DNA of 64,000 bases from Colwellia sp. Its GTDB lineage: Bacteria; Pseudomonadota; Gammaproteobacteria; Enterobacterales; Alteromonadaceae. The notes under the pieces are model-generated. The model had not been told where the DNA came from. It saw only the letters and a list, made by a program, of their open reading frames with translations, and made no database searches. Of the stretch, positions 25,366 to 34,494 are shown one piece after another (positions within the stretch are counted from its first letter, which is position 1; every line of letters begins with the position of its first letter). Location of the stretch: assembly GCA_013215385.1 (NCBI GenBank), contig JABSOY010000022.1, positions 1 to 64,000 of the forward strand, read 5' to 3'. The position numbers and the translations under genes are program-made.

Positions 25366-26640
25366 TTAACTCCTGTTAAATAGCGTACGTAAATTGTATT
25401 TTAAAGACTTAATAACATTCATTAGATATAACGGAACCAAGCAAAACAAACTGCTCAGAAAAATAACAATAGCGAATGCCATTGGTTCGTCTGGGGCAAA
25501 TATAAACAGTGTTGCTAAGCTAATTAAAAGGCAAATAAACCGAATGATAGTTTCGTTATGATATTGCTCTTTTGCTCGCTCAAAACAACACATTGTATCT
25601 ATCACTAAATTTGGTAGGGCTACTAAGCATAATATGGTAATGATAGGTATAACTGGGCTCCACTTTTCATCAAATAAAATAGGCACATAAACGGGAACGA
25701 TCAGTGCTTGAATAACAAATAGCAGTCCAATTAATAATGAAAAAGCATTAATTAAATTCTGTTGGGCTAATAACTGCCCTTCTCGTTGTAATTTACATAA
25801 ATAGGGATATAAAGCATTTACATAAACTTGACTGATTGACTGACTTAAACCAACGCCAGCATTTTTAGCAAAACTGTAAAAACCAAAAAGCTCTGGAGTT
25901 AATAATTTACCCGCAATAAACGTATCCGCGTGCAGGCGCATACCGCGTAAGAATTCGGTGTTGAAAATTTTACCTGAGGTTTTCAGCATTTCATTAATAA
26001 TAGAAAACTTAAAACCAACGCCATATGATTTAACCGGAGAAAAAGAAAAGAGTATTAACCAGAATATTGAGAAAGTTATTTTTCCAAGCGCTACTGCTAA
26101 TATGTCAGCCCCTAATAAAGCCGTAATCGCTATGGTTACGTTTTCAATAATCACACATAAGCCATTTCTGATACTAAACCAACGCATTTTATTTTCACGT
26201 TTTAATAAGGATATTTTTACACTTACCCAAGGATAAAATATATAAATAACCGCCATTATTTTTAATAAACTAGCGATATCGTCATTATTATAAAGTGAAG
26301 CTAAAAAATCAGCAGAGCTCAACTGCGCTATTGCTATAGTTATACAAATCCCCCATTGAATAAACATGCCATTTTTGGCAAAACTTTCTAGTTGTTGGGG
26401 TTTGCAGTTAATAAGTTGACTACCGACCCCTGCCCTTAGTAACAAGGCGAAAACGTCATGAAACGCTAGGGCTAGCATAGCGGTCCCGTATGATGTTGGT
26501 GACAACTGAGCAGCAAGGACAATAATAGTGAAAATGCGCGAGATTTTAGCGATAAACTCAGCACTAAGTAACCAAATAGCGTTTGATAAGAGTCCGATAA
26601 CAGAATTAACTTGTATTCTAAAAAATTGAATCAACTGCAT
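25366..26640 (-). CDS. Polysaccharide flippase (MOP/Wzx-type)
   Basis: The protein has 424 residues with about 12 predicted membrane helices. The start IWLLSAEFIAKISRIFTIIV and PTSYGTAMLALAFHDVFALL, and the basic loop GSQLINCKPQQLESFAKNG, match the Polysacc_synt/MATE-like lipopolysaccharide flippases. It should move lipid-linked repeat units across the inner membrane. At 424 residues it is slightly shorter than many (about 480) but has no visible break. It has no sigma-54 promoter of the kind seen in the rest of the locus. Confidence 0.85.
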   Translation of the reverse strand: MQLIQFFRIQVNSVIGLLSNAIWLLSAEFIAKISRIFTIIVLAAQLSPTSYGTAMLALAFHDVFALLLRAGVGSQLINCKPQQLESFAKNGMFIQWGICITIAIAQLSSADFLASLYNNDDIASLLKIMAVIYIFYPWVSVKISLLKRENKMRWFSIRNGLCVIIENVTIAITALLGADILAVALGKITFSIFWLILFSFSPVKSYGVGFKFSIINEMLKTSGKIFNTEFLRGMRLHADTFIAGKLLTPELFGFYSFAKNAGVGLSQSISQVYVNALYPYLCKLQREGQLLAQQNLINAFSLLIGLLFVIQALIVPVYVPILFDEKWSPVIPIITILCLVALPNLVIDTMCCFERAKEQYHNETIIRFICLLISLATLFIFAPDEPMAFAIVIFLSSLFCLVPLYLMNVIKSLKYNLRTLFNRS

Positions 26641-26820
26641 TAGAACATTCCTAGGTCATCTTTATTATTAATTAATAAGATAACTTCAAGTTTCGTTCCA
26701 ATATTAGGATGTTTTTAATTACTTGATTACAATGCATTTTATTAAATAAAAAATAACCTTGCTAGTCATAATTTGCACTATGAAAAGTATTACCAGCGAT
26801 ATTTGCAAATTAAGAATTGG

Positions 26821-28287
26821 TTAATCTATGGATGCGGTTTGCCACTGTTGCATTTTTCGGTACAGTGTTGAAGGGCTAACACCAAGTTCACTGGCAGCTT
26901 TTACGATGTTGTCTTGACACAATTCAATCGCTTGCTCAATCGCTTCTTTCTCAACCTCTGCAAGGGTAATAATTGATGAAGCTGACTTAGCTGGATTCTG
27001 CCCGAATTTACTTTGCCGGCTCTCATGACTTGCAGAGGTAATATTATTACTGGGCAAGCTTGATGGCGACTCAACCGGTTTATATTGACGACCAAGTTGC
27101 TGAACAATAATGTCTTCAGAAATGAGAGGGCCCTCAGACATGACGGTTGAGCTATGTATAATGTTTTGTAACTGGCGAACATTACCAGGCCACGAATAAG
27201 ATTTAATTAATTCTTCTGCTCCAGATGAAAATCCAGCAAAAACCTTACTTTCAATTTCACTAAAATGACTCAAAAAATATTCCGCTAGTTTTACAATATC
27301 ATTATCTCGCTCCTTTAATGCGGGTAAGGCTATAGAGATTACATTTAAGCGATAAAAGAGATCTTCTCGCAACTTATGGTCAGCAATCGCTAGTTGCGGA
27401 TCTCGATTAGTTGCACTAATAAAGCGTATATCAACCTGTTGTTCTTTGCCACTACCCACCTTTTGAAAACAACCTGTTTGAATGAATCGTAATAATTTAG
27501 CCTGTAAACTAATATCCATTTCGCCTATTTCATCTAGAAATAAACTGCCACCGTTTGCTAAAGTTGCAGCCCCATCTCTATTTGATACCGCACCAGAGAA
27601 TGCCCCTTTTATATGACCAAAAATTTCTGATTCCATCAGTTCTGATGGTATAGCAGCACAGTTAAGTGCAATAAAAGGTCCATTGCTTCTTTTACTTAAG
27701 CGATGAATAGCTTGCGCGGCAACTTCTTTACCTGAGCCACTAGGGCCAGTGATAAACACAGAGGCACTACTTGGTGCACTTTGTTCTATACACGAATATA
27801 CAAACTGCATTGCCACTGAATCACCAATAAAACCTTCAAACTTTGATTTATGATATTTTTGATATTGGTCTATTGTTCTGCGCATTAACGTTCGTTCGGC
27901 TAGAACTTGTTGCAATTGCAGTGCCTGTTTTAGTTTTACAATAAGTTCGAAATTGTCCCATGGTTTGTGTAAAAAGCCCCAAATATGGCCAGCGTTAATA
28001 GAATTGAGCACCATATCCATATCATCACAGCCGGTTAAAACAATACGAACAGTTTCTGGGGATATACGAGCAACTTCTTCAAGCAATTGATTACCGTCCA
28101 TATTTGGCATTTTAAGATCAGATACAATCACGTCAACGGGACATTCATTAATTATATCTAACGCTCGCTGCCCACTAGATGCTGTTAAAATAACAGCATC
28201 TACTTTACTGCCAACTCGTTGAAGAGCACGTAAAATAGCAGGCTCGTCGTCGACAAATAAAATTCTAGACTTATTAAAATTTTGCAT
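26821..28287 (-). CDS. Sigma-54-dependent response regulator (NtrC family)
   Basis: The protein has 488 residues from the ATG at 28287, which follows GGGG at good spacing; the frame is open to a TTG at 28311. A receiver domain (ILFVDDEPAI, phosphorylatable D in DVIVSDLKMPNMDG, K in FLHKPW) is followed by an AAA+ domain with Walker A GPSGSGKE, the sigma-54 contact loop GAFSGA (normally GAFTGA), Walker B GGSLFLDEIGEM and the R-finger region DLFYRLNV. A Fis-type helix-turn-helix ends it (AIELCQDNIVKAASELGVSP). It is the obvious activator for the five sigma-54 promoters at 33-40 kb. Confidence 0.93.
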   Translation of the reverse strand: MQNFNKSRILFVDDEPAILRALQRVGSKVDAVILTASSGQRALDIINECPVDVIVSDLKMPNMDGNQLLEEVARISPETVRIVLTGCDDMDMVLNSINAGHIWGFLHKPWDNFELIVKLKQALQLQQVLAERTLMRRTIDQYQKYHKSKFEGFIGDSVAMQFVYSCIEQSAPSSASVFITGPSGSGKEVAAQAIHRLSKRSNGPFIALNCAAIPSELMESEIFGHIKGAFSGAVSNRDGAATLANGGSLFLDEIGEMDISLQAKLLRFIQTGCFQKVGSGKEQQVDIRFISATNRDPQLAIADHKLREDLFYRLNVISIALPALKERDNDIVKLAEYFLSHFSEIESKVFAGFSSGAEELIKSYSWPGNVRQLQNIIHSSTVMSEGPLISEDIIVQQLGRQYKPVESPSSLPSNNITSASHESRQSKFGQNPAKSASSIITLAEVEKEAIEQAIELCQDNIVKAASELGVSPSTLYRKMQQWQTASID

Positions 28288-28577
28288 TTTTTCCCCGAAA
28301 CAATACTTCAATGAATAAACAGTAACCGCGAGCGAATAACTGTTTTATTATATTTTGCCCTAAGTATAAGTGGTTAATATATAGCGCTAAACTAACCAAT
28401 AGTGTTTTCTTTAGTATAAAATTTATTTTTCAGTAATATCAATGATTTTTATTTATATAACAGTTATAACTATAGTCTGACTTTATCTTTTTTATCTAGA
28501 TAAACACATGAATTAATGAAACAACCTGTTAATATCGAACAATAGTTAAAATACTGCATAATTTTAAAGGAATAATA

Positions 28578-29855
28578 ATGTCAGAAAACAGTGCCGAAAA
28601 CGCTCAATACGCTGAAATGACAATTTTATGTGTTGACGATGAGAGAGTTATTTTACGGACTCTACAAAGATTATTTCATCGTAAACCTTATAAGGTGCTG
28701 ATTGCCGACAGTGCAAAAATCGCCTTAGAAATTATAGAAACTACCGCCATTGATGTCATTGTTTCAGATATGAGAATGCCTGAAATGGACGGAGCTGCCT
28801 TGTTAGAAAAAGTGGCGAACTCACACCCAAGTACCTACCGAATTGTCTTAAGTGGTTATGCCGATTTTGAGTCAACGGTTGCCGCCATCAATTTAGGGAA
28901 AATTAATAGGTTCATCAATAAACCTTGGAATAATGATGAACTCGTTAATGCCATCGAAGATGGTTTAGAGAAAATTCAATTAAAAAAAGAAAACAACAAG
29001 TTAAAAATTAAAATTGAAAAGCAAAATATTTTACTAAAAAGCTTAAACCACGATTTAGAAGAAAAAGTTAATTTACGCACTAAACAAATTAGAGCTTCAT
29101 TGCTTAGGAATGAACGAAATAATAAAGCCTGTGAGAAAATGTTATTTAACTTTATTGCCATAGATCCTTATCTGAGTGGCAGTTTTGCAAAAAAGGTTGG
29201 CCAATTAGCAGGACAGTTAGGTATAGAAATTGGCTTAGATAAAGAAGCTTTACATGATGTTCGCTTAGCTGGCTTTCTAAATGAAATTGGTATGTTAGGT
29301 TTAGATCCTATCTTTTGTAGCACTCCTTTTAATTTACTTAATTTCGAGCAAAGAAAGCAATTCTTGACTCAAGGGGAAATTGCTCAACAAATTCTCTCCC
29401 CGGCTCAGCGGTTAAATAGTGTTAAAGAAATATTAACTTATCAATTCTCATCACTTGAAAATATTACCGAAACGGCTGATAGTAAAACATTAACTGCATG
29501 TAAGATAATTAATGTCGCAAGAGACTATTGGCGGTTTGCTTATGGGAAAATAGAAGACAATAAAATGGATCATAAAAATATCTTTTTAGAATTGATTAAA
29601 TCAAGAGGGATAAAATATGACAAAAGTATTCTTGATATTTTAATTGCTAAACCTGAGTTGATTGAAGACTGCACTATTGAACAAGGCTTAACGACCTTAC
29701 AAATTTTGCCTGAAATGATATTAAAGCACAGTCTATTTTCTAGCCATAATTTACTTATTTTAGCGGAAGGTCATGAATTTACCGAACATTCAATAGCGAA
29801 GCTTATTGATTACGAAAAAAATCAAAAACACCAATTGGTTATCGTTATTGAATAA
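28578..29855 (+). CDS. Receiver protein with degenerate HD-GYP-like domain
   Basis: The protein has 425 residues. The receiver domain (TILCVDDERV, acceptor D64 in DVIVSDMRMPEMDG, K in FINKPW) is followed by a coiled coil (about residues 130-170) and a helical domain. In this domain RLAGFLNEIGMLGLD aligns with the HD-GYP core L-L-H-D-I-G-K-I-G-(I/L). The H-D is replaced by N-E and the lysine by methionine, and no H-H-E...GYP stretch is visible. It is probably a non-catalytic HD-GYP relative that binds a partner or c-di-GMP. It is divergent from the sigma-54 regulator gene. Confidence 0.75.
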   Translation: MSENSAENAQYAEMTILCVDDERVILRTLQRLFHRKPYKVLIADSAKIALEIIETTAIDVIVSDMRMPEMDGAALLEKVANSHPSTYRIVLSGYADFESTVAAINLGKINRFINKPWNNDELVNAIEDGLEKIQLKKENNKLKIKIEKQNILLKSLNHDLEEKVNLRTKQIRASLLRNERNNKACEKMLFNFIAIDPYLSGSFAKKVGQLAGQLGIEIGLDKEALHDVRLAGFLNEIGMLGLDPIFCSTPFNLLNFEQRKQFLTQGEIAQQILSPAQRLNSVKEILTYQFSSLENITETADSKTLTACKIINVARDYWRFAYGKIEDNKMDHKNIFLELIKSRGIKYDKSILDILIAKPELIEDCTIEQGLTTLQILPEMILKHSLFSSHNLLILAEGHEFTEHSIAKLIDYEKNQKHQLVIVIE

Positions 29856-30090
29856 TGTTTTAAAATTCAAGTTATTAAATGATGGAGAATAATATGTTAG
29901 CTTCTATATAAAGCGCATTTTCCGACATATTTATCGAAAAAATGGCCATATCGCTATGGAATGGTTTTTAGCAAAGGTAAATCCTGGTTCTGAAGGGTTA
30001 ATTACAGCGGCAGCTAAACACTTTGACCCCACTTAATGTATGCATAACAAAGCAAAGAATGTAAATTAATTATATCTTTCGAGGGATAAT

Positions 30091-31026
30091 ATGAGTGAGC
30101 CTGACGTCTATAAAGCAGCTTATTTTCGTGAAATAAAAGCACGCCAGTTAGCTGAAAAGATGCTTGAAGATAAAACCCGAGATTTATCCGATAGGGTTTT
30201 ACACCTAGAAGGTGTTGTTTCTGGCTTTGAAACAATGCAAGGACAACTTATTCAGTCAGAAAAAATGGCTTCGTTAGGCCAGCTAACCGCTGGCATTGCC
30301 CATGAAATAAACAACCCCATTGCTTATACCTACAGCAACCTCGTTTGTTTGACGGAGAACATTCTCGAAATCTTTAAACTCGATAAAATCATCCAAGACA
30401 GCGATCTTGAAAATGATGATGCAAGGGTTGTACTGAATAAATATCAAAGCATGCGACAACAAATAGATGCTGAATATCTAATCGCAGACACACCTAGCTT
30501 GCTGATAGATTCGATTGATGGCATAGAGCGCGTAAAAACCATCGTCAATAATTTAAAGAAGATTTCATACAAAGGTGATGATACCTTCATTACTTGTAAC
30601 ATCAATGAATGTATCGACGACTGTTTAAAACTGGTCGTTAATGAATTGAAGTATTCGATGGCGATTAAATTAGAGTTAACTGATTGCGACAATATTTTAG
30701 GACAGCCCTATGACTTAAATCAGGTGTTTATAAATTTATTCATTAACGCTTCACATGCCTGTAAATCTAAAGGTATTTTAACGATTAAGACGGTTCAAGA
30801 AAATGGTAATGTCATCATTAACATTACCGATAATGGTAAAGGCATTAGTGAAGAAAATATCTTAAAAATTTTTGATCCCTTTTATACCACTAAAGTTGTC
30901 GGAGAAGGTACTGGCCTAGGTTTACCCATTTCTCATGGTATTATTTCCAAGCATAATGGAAAAATTGAGGTTCATAGTAAAGTTAATGTCGGTACTTGTT
31001 TTACGATAACCTTGCCACTTGCCTAA
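30091..31026 (+). CDS. Soluble sensor histidine kinase
   Basis: The protein has 311 residues and no membrane helix. An N-terminal coiled coil (about residues 5-55) leads into the H-box MASLGQLTAGIAHEINNPIA with the phosphorylatable H71. The ATPase domain has the N-box NLFINASHAC, G1 ITDNGKGISEE, F-box FDPFYTTK and G2 GTGLGLPISHGI. The kind is NtrB/HPK4-like, which often pairs with sigma-54 regulators. With its two receiver-protein neighbours it probably forms the phosphorelay of the polysaccharide locus. Confidence 0.9.
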   Translation: MSEPDVYKAAYFREIKARQLAEKMLEDKTRDLSDRVLHLEGVVSGFETMQGQLIQSEKMASLGQLTAGIAHEINNPIAYTYSNLVCLTENILEIFKLDKIIQDSDLENDDARVVLNKYQSMRQQIDAEYLIADTPSLLIDSIDGIERVKTIVNNLKKISYKGDDTFITCNINECIDDCLKLVVNELKYSMAIKLELTDCDNILGQPYDLNQVFINLFINASHACKSKGILTIKTVQENGNVIINITDNGKGISEENILKIFDPFYTTKVVGEGTGLGLPISHGIISKHNGKIEVHSKVNVGTCFTITLPLA

Positions 31027-31050
31027 AGAAAACTAAGCTCGTTTACTATG

Positions 31051-31082
31051 ATTAATCACTTAAATAGCTTTAAGTGATTAAT
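31051..31082. terminator. 14-bp perfect stem-loop between convergent genes
   Basis: ATTAATCACTTAAA pairs perfectly with TTTAAGTGATTAAT around the loop TAGC, between the convergent kinase and lipoprotein genes. The T tracts are poor, but its position suits a bidirectional terminator. Confidence 0.6.
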
Positions 31083-31095
31083 TTCGTCTTTAAAC

Positions 31096-31650
31096 CTATT
31101 CGTTTTGAGCAAAGCTATAGGTAATAACTTTTGTATCATCTACAGCAAGAATCACATCATTCTTTACCCCTAACGTATTAAGTTCTAATAAAATTTTACC
31201 GACACTCTTAGCCATTTCTAACCTGATATAGATTTGACCATTAGTATCAGTAAAGACTTTAGTTAATAGTGACTTATTTTGTAAAAGCGGATCATCAAAT
31301 GCTGTTATTTCTGCATCAATGACGGATATTAATAACATAGCGCCAATTAATGGTTTACTTAAATTATCACTAGCACGGATGTCAAAGGTCACACTTTTAA
31401 AGCTATCAAAACTAAATGTTGCTTCAGCATATAGTTCAGACGAAGCGTTAGCAGTAATCTCTAACTTATCGGGATCAGGGCTGTAATCTACATCCTCTTC
31501 TCCTCCTGAATCAGTAGTCGTCTCTTCTGTAATGATGACAGGTACCTCTGACGAACCACCCCCTCCTCCACAACCTAAAAGACTGACAACAAGAAAAATG
31601 ATTAAAGCATATAATTGATAATTTACAGTTTTATTTTCAATGAATTTCAT
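31096..31650 (-). CDS. Lipoprotein of unknown function
   Basis: The protein has 184 residues. The N-terminus is a lipoprotein signal with lipobox SLLGC, followed by a GGGGGSS linker and an acidic stretch (TEETTTDSGGEEDVDYSPDP). The rest is beta-rich: TANASSELYAEATFSFDSFK, VTFDIRASDNLSKPLIGAML and a final strand ILAVDDTKVITYSFA, which resembles a small immunoglobulin-like or carboxypeptidase-regulatory-like domain. It lies 21 bases downstream of the LruC-domain gene and shares its sigma-54 promoter, suggesting a surface or matrix partner. Confidence 0.75.
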   Translation of the reverse strand: MKFIENKTVNYQLYALIIFLVVSLLGCGGGGGSSEVPVIITEETTTDSGGEEDVDYSPDPDKLEITANASSELYAEATFSFDSFKSVTFDIRASDNLSKPLIGAMLLISVIDAEITAFDDPLLQNKSLLTKVFTDTNGQIYIRLEMAKSVGKILLELNTLGVKNDVILAVDDTKVITYSFAQNE

Positions 31651-31671
31651 AATTTATTTCCTTAATATTGC

Positions 31672-33285
31672 TTAATAAATGTGATGAATACGGTTATTAA
31701 AAACATGCCAGTCTTGGGAGTCGACACCGGAAGATTCGACCCAAGCTTCATATTCAGGGTATGCCCAAATCACATCAATATATTCCTGTGGATATCGCCA
31801 GTTTGTCGTCAATTTTAAGGCCCATGGAAGATTAACAGCGTTCCTAAAGTAACGGCCATTTGCTGGCTCTGAGGTATCATCTAAGGTACCAAAAAGGTTT
31901 AAATCAAATAGATCAGTAGGCGCATAGTCTGCAAAATGAATTTCATGACCACGATTCTGGGTTCTAAAAATAAAAAAATCTAATGATGAATGATTCAAAG
32001 AAGCTAAAGGGGTATTCAGCTCAACATCAAGCAAAAACGGCACGGGATCAAATTGGCTACAGTCTTTATGTGTATTGAAATGAGAACAGACACCTGATTC
32101 ATTTGTTTGGGTAAAGTCGTGAGTATCATGCCATAAGACAATAACAGCATCAGATTGACCATTTTCTAATTGTTTAATATATTGCTGACCATCAATAGTT
32201 ATATTAGCGTCCCCAATATCACTCGGCGAAACATCCATTAAGCGTACGGCAAAACCATTATGATTAGCAGCACCTCGAGCATTTATAAAGCCTGAAATGG
32301 TAAAACCCTGAATAGCACCAGCAGCATCATAGATAACACGTAACTGCTCTGATACGACTAAATCGTTTAGGTCATAATCTCCTATTTTTGGCCAATTATC
32401 TTCAAACGCTAAAGTAACTGAGTCATTCTGGTTTGGGTAATAACTACTATATGCTCTGTTGTAATCATTAGGAAATTCATCACTTTCATCAATAACTCCA
32501 TCTGCGTCGCTATCATTTACTTGGGGAACAACAACCAAACCGTCACTGTTAATAGCTGTTTCAGGATTTGCCTTAACACTAAAGACCGCATCATTAAAAT
32601 CATTATCACCCCATGTTCTTGGTAGGTCTTCAAATCCAAGAATAACTTCAGATACTTCTTCGTCATATAGTAAAACAAGGTGTTGGCGTAACGAGGGATC
32701 AGTTTCAGGGTTTAAATTTTGTAACGAGTAATAATAAGGAACTTGTGTTGGTTTAACGCCGGTATCGTACCAAAAACCATTAGCAGCAATAAAAAAACCA
32801 ATATGGGTGTCGGCGGGAAATACTCCTAAGCTTAACCGATGTCCGTTGGTTAGATGTGGATATGACAAATTAGGAAAGACAATAATTTCATTTACCTCGG
32901 CTGCGGTTTGTGGCGGATTGTTCGGATCAAAAACAAAATAACCAAACGAATTTTTATATCCAGCACCTTCATGGATAAAAGTAACAAATACTTCGGCTTC
33001 TTCAGTTAGGCTAATTGTTGAACCGGTATCGTCAGTTAAAAATGCTTCATTAATTTCAGCTTCTGGTAACGCGTTATTTATTCTGGCGAAAAATTCAGGG
33101 CTGTAGTCATTGTAATGCCAAATTAAGTTATCAGGCTTACCTATACTTTGTTGGTAGCCTAATGGCCAAGGCTGTCCACTAAGAAATACCCACTGATAGA
33201 CACCATCCACTTCGTCAGTTGCTCTTGTAATCGTTGTAATGCCGATAAGTATAATAATAGCAATGATGTTCCGTATGAAAGTCAT
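31672..33285 (-). CDS. Secreted LruC-domain protein with DUF4114
   Basis: The protein has 537 residues with a signal peptide (IIAIIILIGITTITRA). A central DUF4114-type segment reads VILGFEDLPRTWGDNDFNDA, followed by a calcium-type spacer VNDSDADGVIDESDEFPND (thrombospondin-type-3-like). The C-terminal half is an LruC domain: FEDNWPKIGDYDLNDLVV, then ISGFINARGAANHNGFAVRL. LruC was first named in Leptospira and is found in outer-membrane or secreted proteins. GGGG precedes the ATG, and a sigma-54 promoter lies 53 bases upstream. It is a candidate matrix protein co-made with the polysaccharide. Confidence 0.85.
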   Translation of the reverse strand: MTFIRNIIAIIILIGITTITRATDEVDGVYQWVFLSGQPWPLGYQQSIGKPDNLIWHYNDYSPEFFARINNALPEAEINEAFLTDDTGSTISLTEEAEVFVTFIHEGAGYKNSFGYFVFDPNNPPQTAAEVNEIIVFPNLSYPHLTNGHRLSLGVFPADTHIGFFIAANGFWYDTGVKPTQVPYYYSLQNLNPETDPSLRQHLVLLYDEEVSEVILGFEDLPRTWGDNDFNDAVFSVKANPETAINSDGLVVVPQVNDSDADGVIDESDEFPNDYNRAYSSYYPNQNDSVTLAFEDNWPKIGDYDLNDLVVSEQLRVIYDAAGAIQGFTISGFINARGAANHNGFAVRLMDVSPSDIGDANITIDGQQYIKQLENGQSDAVIVLWHDTHDFTQTNESGVCSHFNTHKDCSQFDPVPFLLDVELNTPLASLNHSSLDFFIFRTQNRGHEIHFADYAPTDLFDLNLFGTLDDTSEPANGRYFRNAVNLPWALKLTTNWRYPQEYIDVIWAYPEYEAWVESSGVDSQDWHVFNNRIHHIY

Positions 33286-33338
33286 GTTGTTACCCCTAAT
33301 TTACTATCCAAAAAAATCAAACTGTTGTTGATAGTTAT

Positions 33339-33354
33339 AGCGACTAACATGCCA
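33339..33354 (-). promoter_or_regulatory. Sigma-54 promoter for the LruC operon
   Basis: On the minus strand it reads TGGCATGTTAGTCGCT: GG at -24 and GC at -12 with exact 10-base spacing. It ends 53 bases before the LruC gene start. The consensus is TGGCAC-N5-TTGCW. Confidence 0.65.
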
Positions 33355-33419
33355 ATAACGTAGGCGATTGAAAACAAAGGCACTTATTATTTATCGCCTG
33401 TGCTTAAGAGTTAAAATTC

Positions 33420-33447
33420 GCATTATGCAATGCAGAAATGCAAATTA
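33420..33447. promoter_or_regulatory. Shared ATGCAA repeats between divergent sigma-54 promoters
   Basis: ATGCAA occurs at 33425 and 33438, with ATGCAG between them. The cluster is about 70-75 bases from both flanking sigma-54 promoters (minus-strand 33354, plus-strand 33515), the usual place for an NtrC-type activator site serving both. Confidence 0.5.
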
Positions 33448-33514
33448 TCACACTATAATTTACAAACCTTTTAAAAATATAAGCAAGTAACTGATATAAA
33501 TAAAGTTTAAAATC

Positions 33515-33530
33515 TGGTGTCGATTTTGCT
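33515..33530 (+). promoter_or_regulatory. Sigma-54 promoter for the 33.6-kb glycosyltransferase gene
   Basis: TGGTGTCGATTTTGCT has GG and GC at the right spacing and a strong TTTTGC -12 box. It ends 45 bases before the start codon at 33576. Confidence 0.75.
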
Positions 33531-33575
33531 TACACTATAAATCATGACTAACAAGTTACCTGATCGGGTGGTTTT

Positions 33576-34307
33576 ATGAAAAATAAAACATTAATACTGA
33601 GTATTGCGTTAAACGGTTATCAATGGATGTATAGCAAAGAACTTGCCTCACACTATCAATATGCTCAAAGGCACGGCTACGAGCATCAAGCAGTGACTCG
33701 TCCCTATATTTCTGAATTAGGTGTAGAGTGTTGTTGGCTCAAATTAACATTGATGCGAGCTGCTCTATTGTCTGGTTATGACAATGTATTATTTTTGGAC
33801 GCCGATACTATGGTGAACCCCAATTGCCCAAGGCTAACTCACGTATTTGAAAGCGGTAAATATATTTATATGGCCAAAGGATATTCTAAGCGATTTAATT
33901 CTGGGGTACTTATCGCAAGGAATAGTGAACAAACGATTACATGGCTGACTCGGATAATTAATGCTAGGTTTAACCCGGTAGAAAAAGAGAATGATGTTGG
34001 TTGGGGTGAGAATGGCCATGTAATTGAGTTAAGTAAAGGGGTAAATTTTATTGCCGAGCTAGATCAAAGATGGAATAACACTTTCAACTATCAGTTAAAT
34101 GACTATATTCGTCACCACAATTGCGGGCCGATGCGCACCGGTTTCACTCATAACTTCTTTCATAAAATTGTCTTCTTCCTTTCAGCTCGGTTATTAGCTT
34201 ATTTAGATGGTAAACACTTAGTGCCTGAACATAAAAAGATTGAAAGTGTACTAACACTCGAAACAAATATGATCATATCAATTTACCCTAAACTCACTTC
34301 TTTCTAG
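33576..34307 (+). CDS. Glycosyltransferase, GT-A fold (glycogenin/GT8-like)
   Basis: The protein has 243 residues. LFLDADTMVNPNC carries the D-A-D metal-binding motif (D75, D77), preceded by VECCWLKLTLMRAALLSGYD, as in GT8/GT34-type nucleotide-sugar transferases. KRFNSGVLIARNS is the conserved F-N-S-G strand, and AELDQRWNNTFNYQ follows. The C-terminal part may contact the membrane (HKIVFFLSARLLAYL). GGGTGG precedes the ATG. It is transcribed alone from its own sigma-54 promoter. Confidence 0.78.
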   Translation: MKNKTLILSIALNGYQWMYSKELASHYQYAQRHGYEHQAVTRPYISELGVECCWLKLTLMRAALLSGYDNVLFLDADTMVNPNCPRLTHVFESGKYIYMAKGYSKRFNSGVLIARNSEQTITWLTRIINARFNPVEKENDVGWGENGHVIELSKGVNFIAELDQRWNNTFNYQLNDYIRHHNCGPMRTGFTHNFFHKIVFFLSARLLAYLDGKHLVPEHKKIESVLTLETNMIISIYPKLTSF

Positions 34308-34319
34308 AATTTCACAATG

Positions 34320-34356
34320 AATTGCAAAATGATAATTAAATTATTATCTTGCAATT
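34320..34356. promoter_or_regulatory. Inverted repeat with TTGCAA ends (activator site or terminator)
   Basis: Two 18-base arms beginning AATTGCAA and ending TTGCAATT pair with two mismatches about a single central base. It follows the glycosyltransferase stop by 12 bases, so it could terminate that gene. It also lies 86 bases upstream of the next sigma-54 promoter and carries the TTGCAA motif seen at the others. Confidence 0.5.
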
Positions 34357-34441
34357 ACTCTTTACAATAACTTGATATTAGATATACATAAAATAAAATA
34401 AAAACGATAAATAACAGCACTATATATATAAAATGTCAAAT

Positions 34442-34457
34442 TGGCACACTTTAAGCA
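34442..34457 (+). promoter_or_regulatory. Sigma-54 promoter for the WecG/priming transferase operon
   Basis: TGGCACACTTTAAGCA has a perfect -24 TGGCAC box and GC at the correct -12 spacing. It ends 37 bases before the start at 34495. Confidence 0.75.
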
Positions 34458-34494
34458 AAAATCATGTATCTAGCAATAATGTAGGATAGCTGAA

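Noticed and set aside
26641-26820. Sigma-54 promoter for the flippase/glycosyltransferase operon
   Set aside because: No minus-strand GG-N10-GC pair was found, although a TTGCAA-like motif is present; the operon may use another sigma factor.
29896-30036. Possible small gene between the receiver protein and the kinase
   Set aside because: The frame from the ATG at 29896 stops after six codons; another frame gives a protein-like 26-residue tail but has no ribosome binding site and no recognised family.
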